A stretch of DNA of 64,000 nucleotides from Candidatus Helarchaeota archaeon (GTDB taxonomy: Archaea > Asgardarchaeota > Lokiarchaeia > Helarchaeales > HEL-GB-A): positions 1 to 64,000 of the forward strand of contig JABXJT010000015.1 of NCBI GenBank assembly GCA_013375455.1, given 5' to 3'. Below, piece after piece: positions 20,077-28,418 of this stretch. How positions within the stretch are numbered: the stretch's first letter is position 1; each line of letters starts with the position of its first letter. The notes beneath the pieces are model-generated. The model was given only the letters and a program-made list of their open reading frames with translations. It was not told where the DNA came from and did no database searches. The translations under genes were made by a program, and so were the position numbers.

Positions 20077-20715
20077 TTAAAGAAAGTCATCAATTAAACT
20101 TGGGTCATGTCTCTTAAAATTGATTAGCGATGGCTGAAAATCGAAAACATCTTCGATGAATTGATTGATTATGTAAGCAGTTGCCCCCCAAATTTTATAA
20201 TTTTCCCAATAATAGTAATAGAGTGGATATTTAACGCCCTTGTTCTCCCAACGGTCTTCCTCAAATTTTTCTTTACTCACAAACAGGCTCAACGGCACCC
20301 TCAATATTTCTGCAACTTCCGCGTCATTTGAACAACATTCTATATCTCCATACAGGATTCCAATAAAAGGCGTGATGATGTATCTTGTAATGGTGAATAA
20401 ATCATCGAGCCGTCCCACGACTTCTATTTGTTCTCCTGTCACTCCAATTTCTTCTTCCGTTTCCCTGAGCGCGGTTTGAACTAAATCTTTATCTTTCTTG
20501 CTTTTTTTACCCCCTGGAAAGGAAATTTCACCCCGGTGATGCCTCAGATTCTCCGTTCTTTTCGTAAGGATGAATTTAATTGTCTTATTTTCAGAAAAAA
20601 TCGGGAGAAGCACGGCAGCATGCGTGAAATTGGGCGGATCCAAAACCAAAGGGTCTCTATTTTTAAGTTTATGCCGTATTAAATCTTCCAACTCATTTAA
20701 TGTGCTAACGTTCAT
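20077..20715 (-). CDS. Nudix hydrolase (CoA pyrophosphatase-like)
   Basis: 212 residues. The Nudix box is complete: GGKKSKKDKDLVQTALRETE followed by EEIGV fits GX5EX7REUXEEXGU except that the first Glu position is occupied by Lys/Asp-rich sequence. An upstream segment, AAVLLPIF...FILTKRTENLRHHRGEISFPGG, matches the CoA-pyrophosphatase (NudL/PCD1) subgroup, whose motif LLTxRsxxLRxHxGqvaFPGG precedes the box. It is cytoplasmic and probably cleans up CoA or acyl-CoA derivatives. It precedes the rhamnosidase on the same strand by about 45 bp. Confidence 0.85.
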   Translation of the reverse strand: MNVSTLNELEDLIRHKLKNRDPLVLDPPNFTHAAVLLPIFSENKTIKFILTKRTENLRHHRGEISFPGGKKSKKDKDLVQTALRETEEEIGVTGEQIEVVGRLDDLFTITRYIITPFIGILYGDIECCSNDAEVAEILRVPLSLFVSKEKFEEDRWENKGVKYPLYYYYWENYKIWGATAYIINQFIEDVFDFQPSLINFKRHDPSLIDDFL

Positions 20716-20771
20716 TCAGGGTTTACCTATAAAACCGTTAATTTATTTTTTACTTAATAAGGAATAATGAT

Positions 20772-21119
20772 TTAAGCTACCATTTGTTGGAACTTTTCTT
20801 TAAATTCCGTTTCTAATACATGCCACTTTTCTTTTATTTCCGGGTTTGATTCGACATATTCTTTTATCTCTGCCTCATAATCTACCGTGTAAGCCTCCAT
20901 ATCCACACCGGTTATTCCCTCTGGGAGTAGTTCTGCCCCTATTTCATTCCGGAATTCTAGGATTATTTCATAAAGAATTTGCATGGTATCTTGTGGATTA
21001 GAAGCTTTCCGTAATTTCTCCTTATTTTCTTCGAGTGTCTCTGTTAATTTCGTGATGACCTTGGGAAGCATCTCTAATGTTAATTCTACAAATAGTTTTG
21101 GAGATAATTCAACCAACAT
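20772..21119 (-). CDS. Small acidic helical protein of unknown function
   Basis: 115 residues, acidic, predicted all-helical with no transmembrane segment and no motif I recognise. It starts at an ATG preceded by AGGATGGATC. It lies in a run of minus-strand genes between the Nudix hydrolase and a helix-hairpin-helix protein. Coding character is supported by codon pattern and length, not by homology. Confidence 0.55.
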   Translation of the reverse strand: MLVELSPKLFVELTLEMLPKVITKLTETLEENKEKLRKASNPQDTMQILYEIILEFRNEIGAELLPEGITGVDMEAYTVDYEAEIKEYVESNPEIKEKWHVLETEFKEKFQQMVA

Positions 21120-21251
21120 TGATCCATCCTAATAGTTGAAAGTATAGGTATAAAGATGCTCTTTTATTTTTTGATTGAGGAAAGTAAACGATATAATAAT
21201 AATTCATTCCCAATAAGTAAAGAAGGGGCTCTCGCAAGAAAATTCAAAAAT

Positions 21252-21626
21252 TTAAAGGTTATTCTTCCACTTTTCCAGACGCTTTTGCGAAACTCCTGGT
21301 ATGTTATATGCCTTTGGATTGATTACTTTCAAATCTGCAGTTGTCGTTATACCACAAAATCTCAACTTTGTACCAATTTTCTTTCCAATTCCCTTTATTG
21401 ATTCAATGGGTAAAGACTCTTGTAGAGTTGGGATGGCTTTTGGTTTAAAGGATTCATTGGATTGGGTTATAACCTTTTTCTTGGAAATGGCCCCCAAAAC
21501 ATTCAGTAATGAAAAAACTTGCCCCACCGTATTTTTCCTGACTGGTCTCACCAGTGATTTCGCTATACTCTGGATGATATCTATCTGCGGTTGAATTCCA
21601 TTTTTGAAAATGTAATTGAATGACAT
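21252..21626 (-). CDS. Helix-hairpin-helix protein
   Basis: 124 residues. The C-terminal half (PIESIKGIGKKIGTKLRFCGITTTADLKVINPKAYNIPGVSQKRLEKW, residues about 75-120) contains two helix-hairpin-helix-like turns (KGIGKKIG and PGVSQKRL), as in small DNA-binding or DUF4332-like proteins. The N-terminal part is unrecognised. Probably a DNA-associated protein. Confidence 0.55.
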   Translation of the reverse strand: MSFNYIFKNGIQPQIDIIQSIAKSLVRPVRKNTVGQVFSLLNVLGAISKKKVITQSNESFKPKAIPTLQESLPIESIKGIGKKIGTKLRFCGITTTADLKVINPKAYNIPGVSQKRLEKWKNNL

Positions 21627-21689
21627 GAATAAGTCGATGGGAATTCCCTTGTATAAATTAGAAAAATATGGGGATATTTTTTACCGGAA

Positions 21690-21725
21690 TTTTTAAAAGC
21701 AACCTCAACTTACTTAACAGTGTTA
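21690..21725 (+). promoter_or_regulatory. Promoter of the DsrE-like gene with operator palindrome
   Basis: A TATA-like TTTTTAAAAG lies at about 21690-21699. The perfect odd-centred palindrome TAACAGTGTTA lies at 21715-21725, about where transcription should start (24-30 bp downstream) and 31 bp before the ATG at 21756. The same palindrome occurs at 25036-25046 and, with one change, at 24973-24983 in the promoter region of the small winged-helix gene and the CoA-transferase operon. This placement suggests a repressor site. Confidence 0.6.
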
Positions 21726-21755
21726 TAATAACTGAAATAAAAGTGAGGATTATAA

Positions 21756-22172
21756 ATGAAGTTAGCATATATCGTTCACAAAGGGAATTTTGAAGAATTG
21801 ATGATGGCAATCATATTGAACACGACTGGTGCCGCGATGGACGTCGAAGCTGACCTCTTCTTCACATTCTATGGACTCAGCTTACTTAAAAAAGGTGGTG
21901 CAGATAAAGCCAAGATCAAATATCCCCCCATCCTCAGAAATCTTGGCACTGGAATGTTCAAGAAGAAGCTGAAGAAAGTGGGTTATGAAGATCCTTCTAT
22001 AATGCTGAAAAAAATGGTAGAAACTGGGAAGGTTCGCCTCTGGGCCTGCTCCACTACGATGGAATTAATGAATGTTAAGAAAGAAGATTTGATCGAGGAA
22101 GTAGAAGGAATCGTTGGAGCTGCAACATTCCTCGACATGGCACAGGATGCAGACCACGTCCTGGTGTTGTAA
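21756..22172 (+). CDS. DsrE/DsrF-like (DsrE superfamily) protein
   Basis: 138 residues with the DsrE-like alpha/beta fold: MKLAYIVHKGNFEELMMAIILNT at the N-terminus, then VEADLFFTFYGLSLL, and a single conserved-type cysteine in VRLWACSTTMELMNV followed by helix KKEDLIEEVEGIVGAATFL. This pattern matches the DsrE/DrsE-like peroxiredoxin-like family whose members carry sulfur on that cysteine. It is probably a sulfur carrier or redox protein in the cytoplasm. The RBS AGTGAGGAT precedes the ATG. The promoter shares an operator-like palindrome with the CoA-transferase/winged-helix region. Confidence 0.75.
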   Translation: MKLAYIVHKGNFEELMMAIILNTTGAAMDVEADLFFTFYGLSLLKKGGADKAKIKYPPILRNLGTGMFKKKLKKVGYEDPSIMLKKMVETGKVRLWACSTTMELMNVKKEDLIEEVEGIVGAATFLDMAQDADHVLVL

Positions 22173-22224
22173 AAATTTACTAAAATATCCCTTTTTTATA
22201 CGAATTAATCAAAGGTCATAGATT

Positions 22225-23100
22225 TTAAATTGCGTAAATCCTTATTTTTTTGTCCGCTGCGGCTACAGCCAATAAGCGGCCATCTGAGGAAAAATCTAAG
22301 CCATAAATCCCCTTAACTCTCAAGGGAAATTCCTGTGTTAGATTACTATTTTGGGTGTTATACATCTGTACATTGTAGTTCATGCCTACCGCAAGAATTT
22401 TACTATCAGGGGAAAAGGCAAGTGGATACACTCCCTTTTGTTCTAGTTTTATGGTGAGTACCTTCGACCAATCTTTAACATACCATATTATTATTGCTCC
22501 TTCTGCTCCAGCTGAAGCAAGGAACTGCCCATCCGATGAGAATTTCAAGGAATTAACTGCAATTTCATGCCCCTTTAGTTTATTGACTAATTTTCCATCC
22601 GGAACTGACCATAGTAATATTTCATCTCCAATTCCACCCGACGCTAAGGTTTTCCCATCTCTTGAGAATGCAACTGAAACTGCATTCTTTTTATGTGCCT
22701 TAAGCGTAGTTAACCCTTTACCAGTGGCAAGATCCCAAAGTTTCACCCTTGTATCATAGGAAGCTGAGGCAAGGAATTTCCCCTCAGGAGAAATATCAAT
22801 GGATGCTATCGTCTTTTTATGAGCAATAATAGTATTTATTAATTTAAATGAGGAAAATTCCCATAATCTTATAGACGTATCTGTGGATCCGGTAGCTAAT
22901 ACCTTATTATTGGGGGATAAAGCGAGCGTATTGATACTCTTCGCATGCCCTTCAACCGCTTGACGTAACGTCCAATTAGGAGCAACCCATGATTTTATGA
23001 AATTATCCATGCCTACTGAAATTAAGGACGAATTGTCGCTAGAAAACAACACGCCCATGACATAATGGGAGTGAGCTTCGATAATAGTGGGTTCTACCAT
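22225..23100 (-). CDS. WD40-repeat beta-propeller protein
   Basis: 291 residues made almost wholly of seven WD40 repeats. The signs are recurrent H-x(n)-[GN]H...SIDISPEGKFLASASYDTRVKLWD-type blades at about 42-residue spacing, with LWEF, LWDL, LWSV and IIWYV at blade ends. No extra domain, signal peptide or membrane segment is seen, so it is a soluble scaffold. It lies 10 bp downstream of the CoA-transferase B gene on the same strand, so it is probably co-transcribed. A seven-blade WD40 protein is a eukaryote-like feature, but WD40 proteins also occur in bacteria. Confidence 0.85.
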   Translation of the reverse strand: MVEPTIIEAHSHYVMGVLFSSDNSSLISVGMDNFIKSWVAPNWTLRQAVEGHAKSINTLALSPNNKVLATGSTDTSIRLWEFSSFKLINTIIAHKKTIASIDISPEGKFLASASYDTRVKLWDLATGKGLTTLKAHKKNAVSVAFSRDGKTLASGGIGDEILLWSVPDGKLVNKLKGHEIAVNSLKFSSDGQFLASAGAEGAIIIWYVKDWSKVLTIKLEQKGVYPLAFSPDSKILAVGMNYNVQMYNTQNSNLTQEFPLRVKGIYGLDFSSDGRLLAVAAADKKIRIYAI

Positions 23101-23110
23101 TTTTAATCAT

Positions 23111-23929
23111 CTACTCTATAAATCTTATCCAATCATCTTTCAGAATATAAAATTGGTCGATGGCATCTTTCATTGTCTGACGGCAGACTTCGATCTCTTT
23201 CATTGTTGGAGGATCACTTTGTTTCACTTCTTTTGCAACTTTTAAATCCCAGCCGGTCTTCTTTTTTACCTCCTCAATTGTAATTCCCGGATGGAGTGCT
23301 GCTAAATACGCTTCCTTGGTTTCAGAATCAAAACGTAATGTACATAAATCGGTAATGATTGCATCAGGTCCTTGGGTTGAAGAATACCCCGCTTTATCAC
23401 GGCTGTCACCGCCATTTAAATGCCCAACGTCCGTTATATAAGTCAATTTCTCAGGCAAGCGCCGTTTCGAGTGCTCATCCAGGAGCCACACGATCCGTTT
23501 GGCCAGAACTGCAATCTCCGTGGCGCCCCCACCCCCGGGAAGCCGGATTTTTGGGTTATCATACTCCCCTATCACGGTCGTGTTACAATTTCCGTATTTA
23601 TCAAGCATGCTTGTCGCCAAGAGTGCAATATCGATGTCCCCTCTTTGAAGAAACGCAAGGGAATCAAGGGAATCCCCGATGAATGTAGCAGTGGGGGGAA
23701 TCACGGGGTCCACTAATGAATAGGGCATTTTCTCTAAGGGCATAAAGTCGTGACAAGTTCCACTTTCAAAGACCATTGTGATATTTGGTGCATGAAGTTT
23801 AAACGCCATATAGACCGCAAGAAATGGCCATTGGAAAGCGTTAAAGACGACCTCACCATCCCTTATTTCACGAGCCGCTGCAACCAGCATCATCTCAAAC
23901 CCAGAAAATTCTTCACAGTATTCTACCAA
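23111..23929 (-). CDS. CoA-transferase family I, subunit B (glutaconate CoA-transferase-like)
   Basis: 272 residues. The N-terminus EEFSGFEMMLVAAAREIRDGEVVF is the family-typical start of beta subunits. GEYDNPKIRLPGGGGATEIA near residue 125 matches the (G)-x-P-G-GGG segment of glutaconate/IpdB-like subunits. TTG is the start, with AGGAGG 9 bp upstream, directly after the subunit A stop. With subunit A it would move CoA between acids or act as an IpdAB-like ring hydrolase. The acid substrate is unknown. Confidence 0.8.
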   Translation of the reverse strand: MVEYCEEFSGFEMMLVAAAREIRDGEVVFNAFQWPFLAVYMAFKLHAPNITMVFESGTCHDFMPLEKMPYSLVDPVIPPTATFIGDSLDSLAFLQRGDIDIALLATSMLDKYGNCNTTVIGEYDNPKIRLPGGGGATEIAVLAKRIVWLLDEHSKRRLPEKLTYITDVGHLNGGDSRDKAGYSSTQGPDAIITDLCTLRFDSETKEAYLAALHPGITIEEVKKKTGWDLKVAKEVKQSDPPTMKEIEVCRQTMKDAIDQFYILKDDWIRFIE

Positions 23930-23941
23930 TTCAATTCCTCC

Positions 23942-24868
23942 TTAATATCCATAATCGACTGCTCCTCTTATTAGTGAGCTAGCCCTCAGGCGCTCTAATC
24001 TCTCAACTCCTAAAACTTTTAAATATTCACTACGGTCATCGACACCAAGAACCCATTTGTCTAGCCATTTTTCCCAATCTTCAAGGGTCTCTGTTTCCTT
24101 CGCATAATCAAAGGTATATTTCAAATCCGTATAATAGAATCCCTGAACGCTTCCTGGATGACCACCCCACGGTTCATGTACAACGGCATCTACTTTAAAT
24201 CCTGCTACCATGGTTTTTTCGGGTGATTCACTGATTACAAATCGATCAACAATCTCTTCTGTGATGACGATAATTTTTTTACAGGCATTAATTCCAATCT
24301 TTGAATCGCCAATAACCCCCCATAGTTGGGCATTTCCATCTATATCCGCACGCTGAACGTGTAAAAACCCAACATCGGGCTTGATCGCAGGGACTACGCA
24401 AATTTCCTCATCGGAAAAAGGATCTTTAACGATGGCAGCTTTTTTCCCGATCTCTTTCGGCGTGTCAAAAATGCTACTTCCAACTAATGACCGAATCGGC
24501 ATAAAAGGGATGTTCATGTACCCTGCAAAATAAGACATATTGACACTAAATAAAGACTGTTCATTATATGTAAGCGGTGCGGGAATACCCTTTTCCGTAG
24601 CGCGGCGATAATTCCAAGCAGGCTGGGGACCAATTCCGTTCCAACAGTGTGACGTAATAATATGATTCGTTACGTTTGCCCCGATTAATTGATCGAATAA
24701 AATTCCACCTGCTGCTTTGGTTATCTTTAAATTTCTTTTCTTTTGCCGAATTAATTCGTGCCCGGCCGCATATGTTACACAATTACCAAACCCTGACAGA
24801 AAAACCAAATCGCCGTCTCGCACGAACTTTTTCACCGCTTCTTTCATCGGCATCACTTTACTTTCCAT
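23942..24868 (-). CDS. CoA-transferase family I, subunit A (glutaconate CoA-transferase-like)
   Basis: About 308 residues. Typical features are KVMPMKEAVKKFVRDGDLVFLSGFGN at the N-terminus (the DG-[DS]-x-[LV]-x-x-GGF-like loop), AGGILFDQLIGANVTNHIITSHCWNGIG, and a C-terminal DGNAQLWGV segment. Three consecutive ATG codons follow AAGGTG; the third gives the best spacing, so the start is put there. It forms an operon with subunit B (12 bp apart) and probably the WD40 gene. It could activate a fatty or dicarboxylic acid, for example a product of alkane or aldehyde oxidation, which is inference. Confidence 0.8.
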   Translation of the reverse strand: MESKVMPMKEAVKKFVRDGDLVFLSGFGNCVTYAAGHELIRQKKRNLKITKAAGGILFDQLIGANVTNHIITSHCWNGIGPQPAWNYRRATEKGIPAPLTYNEQSLFSVNMSYFAGYMNIPFMPIRSLVGSSIFDTPKEIGKKAAIVKDPFSDEEICVVPAIKPDVGFLHVQRADIDGNAQLWGVIGDSKIGINACKKIIVITEEIVDRFVISESPEKTMVAGFKVDAVVHEPWGGHPGSVQGFYYTDLKYTFDYAKETETLEDWEKWLDKWVLGVDDRSEYLKVLGVERLERLRASSLIRGAVDYGY

Positions 24869-24972
24869 CATCATCACCTTACTAGGATAGAACAACAAAC
24901 TAATGATCTTGCTATAAATACTTCTAAAAAATATCTTTTTTCTAGAAAATTGGATTTCAAAAATAGCTTAAT

Positions 24973-25046
24973 TAACACTGTTTAACTCTTCTTTTCTTCA
25001 CCCAGCTCATTAATACGAAGCAGAAACTTTAAATATAACAGTGTTA
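24973..25046. promoter_or_regulatory. Divergent control region with two copies of the TAACA-N-TGTTA palindrome and a TATA box
   Basis: Between the CoA-transferase A gene (minus) and the winged-helix gene (plus) lie TAACACTGTTT at 24973-24983 and TAACAGTGTTA at 25036-25046. The second overlaps the right edge of the TATA-like TTTAAATATA at 25028-25037 that should drive the winged-helix gene. A TATA-like element for the opposite strand (TATTTATAG read on the minus strand) lies around 24911-24919. Occupation of the right-hand site should block the promoter, so autoregulation by the winged-helix protein is the simplest reading. Confidence 0.6.
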
Positions 25047-25083
25047 ATAAGGATCATAAGTAAAAATTGCCGAGGTTCATGTT

Positions 25084-25410
25084 ATGACAGAAAGTGAAGT
25101 ATATCACATCCCGTTTTACCAACAACGAGAGATCATGAAATTACCCCCATCTGCAAAATTTATCTTATACTTATTGAAATTGAAAGGTTCGATGAATAGG
25201 AAACGGATAATTCAGCAAACGTTAATGCCCGATCGGACTGTAGGGTTTGCGTTGAAACTATTATTGGAGAAAAATTTGATTTACAAAGAAGATCCGAGTG
25301 AGAGTTGGAAGCGAACAGAAGGAAAACGCAAACGACGCAGGCAGGATCGGCGCATCACCAATTATAATTTGGTACATGCGATGTTGCCTTATGAGATGGC
25401 GGAAGCCTAG
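25084..25410 (+). CDS. Small winged-helix DNA-binding protein (MarR/TrmB-like)
   Basis: 108 residues. Residues about 20-75 form a winged helix: PPSAKFILYLLKLKGSMNRK, then IIQQTLMPDRTVGFALKLLLEKNLI with the recognition helix in DRTVGFALKLL. A very basic stretch follows (KRTEGKRKRRRQDRR). This is the layout of small archaeal regulators. Its own promoter carries TAACAGTGTTA on the TATA box, and the same motif occurs before the divergent CoA-transferase operon and the DsrE gene 3.3 kb away, so these are its likely targets. Confidence 0.7.
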   Translation: MTESEVYHIPFYQQREIMKLPPSAKFILYLLKLKGSMNRKRIIQQTLMPDRTVGFALKLLLEKNLIYKEDPSESWKRTEGKRKRRRQDRRITNYNLVHAMLPYEMAEA

Positions 25411-25434
25411 CTGGTTTCTTTCTTTTTTTCTACC

Positions 25435-26244
25435 TTAAATCTCGAAATAAATTTTCTTTCTTTTTTGAAATCCCACAATCTGAGTATACCCAATGTCCTT
25501 CAATAGCTTAAATGCTCGATCTATCTCCCAACCTACCTCTTCAGGTTTATGGCTGTCTGAGCCGATGGTAACTTGAATGTCATTTTCGTAGCAAGCTTTA
25601 AGTATGTCTATACTGGGGTATTGCTCGTTGGCGGGTTTGCGGAACCCCGCTGTATTCACTTCGATGCAAATTTTATTTTTCGCAAGTGCATCTACAATTT
25701 CATCAGTTAGGTCAGTGATGGGACGGTCTGGTCTATCCCCAAATTTCTTTGGCAAGTCTAAATGGGCCATTATATCGTATAAACCGCTTTCTATAGCTTT
25801 CTTTAAGGTCTTGAAATAGCGCGTATACAACTCAAAAATGTCATATTCGCAATACCGTTCGCGATATCGGTCATCATCAATGCACCAATCATCAAGTATG
25901 TGGACCGATCCGTATATATAATCGAACTCAGCACGTTTTAAGTATTGCTCGATTTCTTTCTCCTTACCATCATAGTAATCCGCTTCGATTCCCAGTTTAA
26001 TACGAATATCAGAATGAGATTCTTGCAATTCCCTGACTAATTTTACATATAGCGGGAGTTCCTCTTCTTTCATGCAATAATCTTCGAGTGGCAATGTTTT
26101 GGGGAGGTAAATCATTGGGAAATGATCTGAAAATCCGATTTCGACTAAATTTTTCGAGATCGCTGCCTGCACGTACTCCTCCATTTCTCCAGTCGCATGG
26201 TTGCATAATATCGTGTGAATGTGATAATCGATACGTCCTTTCAT
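25435..26244 (-). CDS. PHP-domain phosphoesterase (histidinol-phosphatase-like, HisJ/HisK type)
   Basis: 269 residues. The PHP metal motifs are visible in order: HIHTILCNHATGEMEEY at residues 8-24, a GFSDHFP motif near residue 38, GIEADYY near 85, GSVHILDDW near 112, and a C-terminal SDSHKPEEVG near 230. This matches the HisK-type histidinol-phosphatase, but no other his genes are nearby, so another sugar phosphate or nucleotide substrate is possible. Confidence 0.8.
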   Translation of the reverse strand: MKGRIDYHIHTILCNHATGEMEEYVQAAISKNLVEIGFSDHFPMIYLPKTLPLEDYCMKEEELPLYVKLVRELQESHSDIRIKLGIEADYYDGKEKEIEQYLKRAEFDYIYGSVHILDDWCIDDDRYRERYCEYDIFELYTRYFKTLKKAIESGLYDIMAHLDLPKKFGDRPDRPITDLTDEIVDALAKNKICIEVNTAGFRKPANEQYPSIDILKACYENDIQVTIGSDSHKPEEVGWEIDRAFKLLKDIGYTQIVGFQKRKKIYFEI

Positions 26245-26262
26245 CTCATTTCACCTTGAATC

Positions 26263-27225
26263 CTAAGACGGTTTGAACTTTAAAAAGCGTAATGTGATGG
26301 CTTGCTCTTTACAAGCTTCGTAGCACTTTAAACACATGATGCAGTTTGAATCGATTATTTTTTCCCAGGGTTCACGAAGGAGCGAAACGCCCATAGGGCA
26401 GGCTAGCTCACATTCGCGACATTTCTTCCCAAGACACTTGGATAAATTTCGTTGGACACCCACCACGGCGTAGGGAACCATCATTCCGAGTACCGCTCCC
26501 AGAGGACAGAACCAGCGGCACCAAGCCCGTCCGATATATGTAGATAATATTAGAATTATGGTCATAAATATAACTTGAAACCAAAACCACGCCAAATCTG
26601 AGCTGAATATGCCCCAAATTCCTTGTTCGATGGAGGGGTGTAGCTCGGGATGTGTGATGAAATATGGAATTACGGCTTGAAATGTTGTTGCAGGATCGAT
26701 TGGTGAAAACGCATTGTACTCGAATGGACCTATAGGTAATGGATCACCTCCACCAAGCCGAACGAGCCCATAAATGATTGCAATAAATAAGGTCAAGATC
26801 AATATTGCAACTTTGAGCTTAGAAAGTTGTTGGTTGATCTGGTAGCCTGGATGGCGTTTTCGTACAGGAATGTGGTGACAAAGGTCCAATACAAAACCAA
26901 ACGGACACATCCAGCCGCAGGTTGCGCGCCCTATCAAGATTCCGAAGACAAGAAAGACCCCGAGTGCCAAAAAGGGAAAAATCCCTATTGCAAAAGATTC
27001 CATGAATACATCGTACGCCCCCACGATTATACCGCCAGGGGTAGCATGACTTTGCATTATGGGAAGGGGAAATCCAGTGTTTGCGTATCCCACCAAAATT
27101 GAGAATCCGAGCCACGCCAGGTTTCCAAGGAGAATGAAAAAGAATAATTGCACTACAAATCTGGAAATTTTCAATATGAGCGGTTTTCGGTTTTTTCGCT
27201 CTAGCTCTTCCTCATATTCATCCAT
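26263..27225 (-). CDS. Membrane 4Fe-4S polyferredoxin (NapH/MauN-like)
   Basis: 320 residues with four or five transmembrane helices (about residues 20-50, 75-105, 130-155, 200-230) and the repeated cytoplasm-facing CGWMCPFGFVLD and CRWFCPLGAVLG motifs of the NapH/RdxA/CcoG-like family. Two C-terminal 4Fe-4S clusters follow (CLGKKCRECELACP and CIMCLKCYEACKE). It should carry electrons between membrane and cytoplasmic ferredoxin pools. It is upstream of the PHP gene on the same strand by 19 bp. The redox partner is unknown. Confidence 0.8.
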   Translation of the reverse strand: MDEYEEELERKNRKPLILKISRFVVQLFFFILLGNLAWLGFSILVGYANTGFPLPIMQSHATPGGIIVGAYDVFMESFAIGIFPFLALGVFLVFGILIGRATCGWMCPFGFVLDLCHHIPVRKRHPGYQINQQLSKLKVAILILTLFIAIIYGLVRLGGGDPLPIGPFEYNAFSPIDPATTFQAVIPYFITHPELHPSIEQGIWGIFSSDLAWFWFQVIFMTIILILSTYIGRAWCRWFCPLGAVLGMMVPYAVVGVQRNLSKCLGKKCRECELACPMGVSLLREPWEKIIDSNCIMCLKCYEACKEQAITLRFLKFKPS

Positions 27226-27374
27226 TAGCGTAACCTAGTTTCTTATTTTTTCACGTGTTTTCTATTAGTTTTCAATACATAAATCTTTTTCAAAAGCAAT
27301 TCTAATCTTTCGTTACCTCCAAGATGAGATATTTTTTAAAGAGTTAGATCAAAAATGTTCCAATGTGATGAAAA

Positions 27375-27773
27375 GTGAGTGATGCTTTAAAAAAGTCAAC
27401 AAAAGCCCGAAAGGTTCTAGGGAGTGGCGATAAAAAAAAGAAATCTCAATCATTTAAACTTGTTAAAGAGTACTCAACCTCTACAACTGATTTACAAATA
27501 TACGTAGATAATTCTCTCTGGACACGTGTTAATTCATTTAGCCGAAGTCGCTCAAATGATCGGCACTATATCGTCCGAATTGATGAAAACGGTACGGCTA
27601 CTGTTCAATTTGGGGATGGAGTTAAAGGCGCTAGGCTTCCTACTGGCACAAATAACGTGGTAGCTACTTACCGCACTGGTGCTGGGACTAGCGGAAATGT
27701 GCCTTCGCAAAAAGCTAAATTGAAACCCAAACCAATATCAAAGCAAAAAACCAAAATAAAAAAGAAAAGCTAA
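27375..27773 (+). CDS. Small basic protein with a phage-baseplate-like segment
   Basis: 132 residues; GTG start. Residues about 60-110 (RHYIVRIDENGTATVQFGDG, VKGARLPTGTNNVVATYRTG and AGTSGNVPS) match the signature of baseplate-J/putative baseplate assembly proteins of contractile tails, where F-G-D-G-x-x-G-A-x-L-P-x-G and Y-R-x-G-x-G-x-x-G-N-V are conserved. The ends are very rich in Lys/Ser. No other tail, sheath or spike gene is seen nearby, so it is a free-standing module. It could be a domesticated fragment or a small binding protein. Confidence 0.5.
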   Translation: MSDALKKSTKARKVLGSGDKKKKSQSFKLVKEYSTSTTDLQIYVDNSLWTRVNSFSRSRSNDRHYIVRIDENGTATVQFGDGVKGARLPTGTNNVVATYRTGAGTSGNVPSQKAKLKPKPISKQKTKIKKKS

Positions 27774-27799
27774 GAGATTCTTATTGTAGCTTATTAATC

Positions 27800-28312
27800 T
27801 CAAATATAATTATAGCCAATCCCTTTGGAAAGGAGGAGATCATCCAAGTTTTTCCTTAATTTTTTATCTAATTCTTTTTGTTTGTCTGAAACATAACCCT
27901 TGAAACTTGAATGCATGATGGGACCCATCAAGAAATTGGACTTTCCTATCTGGCTGAGTGAGAGGGGCTTCGTGTTTAATATTGCATCGACTATTTGATT
28001 AATCGGTTTTTCTTGTTCGACGGTTTGCCGGAGCTTGTTTAAATGGCTGGGTAGCAAGGGACGAAACCCGAATGATGGTGCTCTGGGCGCAGGCAATTCA
28101 AAATCTTCAACATTTCCTAACTTCATTCCCACCCCGTAGGGATTGGGCTTAAAAAGGCTGTCAATTTTGATTTGCCAGACGTGGACGGGATTGGAAATGA
28201 ATAGATTCCCGTGTCCGTGAGGATCCCTGCCCCCAACTAAGATATTCCACCCTGCTGGGTTTTTGTTGTATTTGTACTCAATCTCTGCTAATAATTCCTT
28301 TATTGTCTTCAA
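27800..28312 (-). CDS. Protein of unknown function
   Basis: 170 residues, no transmembrane segment. Features include a Gly/His/Pro-rich segment GGRDPHGHGNLF near residue 28 and a helical, Lys-rich C-terminal third. I do not recognise a family. It lies about 100 bp downstream of the MtaA-like gene on the same strand, so it could be the last gene of the reductase operon or an independent unit. Confidence 0.5.
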   Translation of the reverse strand: MKTIKELLAEIEYKYNKNPAGWNILVGGRDPHGHGNLFISNPVHVWQIKIDSLFKPNPYGVGMKLGNVEDFELPAPRAPSFGFRPLLPSHLNKLRQTVEQEKPINQIVDAILNTKPLSLSQIGKSNFLMGPIMHSSFKGYVSDKQKELDKKLRKNLDDLLLSKGIGYNYI

Positions 28313-28418
28313 ACACTAACCCTTCAAGCAAAAAGCTCTCTAATAATATTAAACAAAAACCATATATAAAACTATTAATTCCTGTCAAAAAAATTGTCGA
28401 ACGAATCTTTGAACCCCG

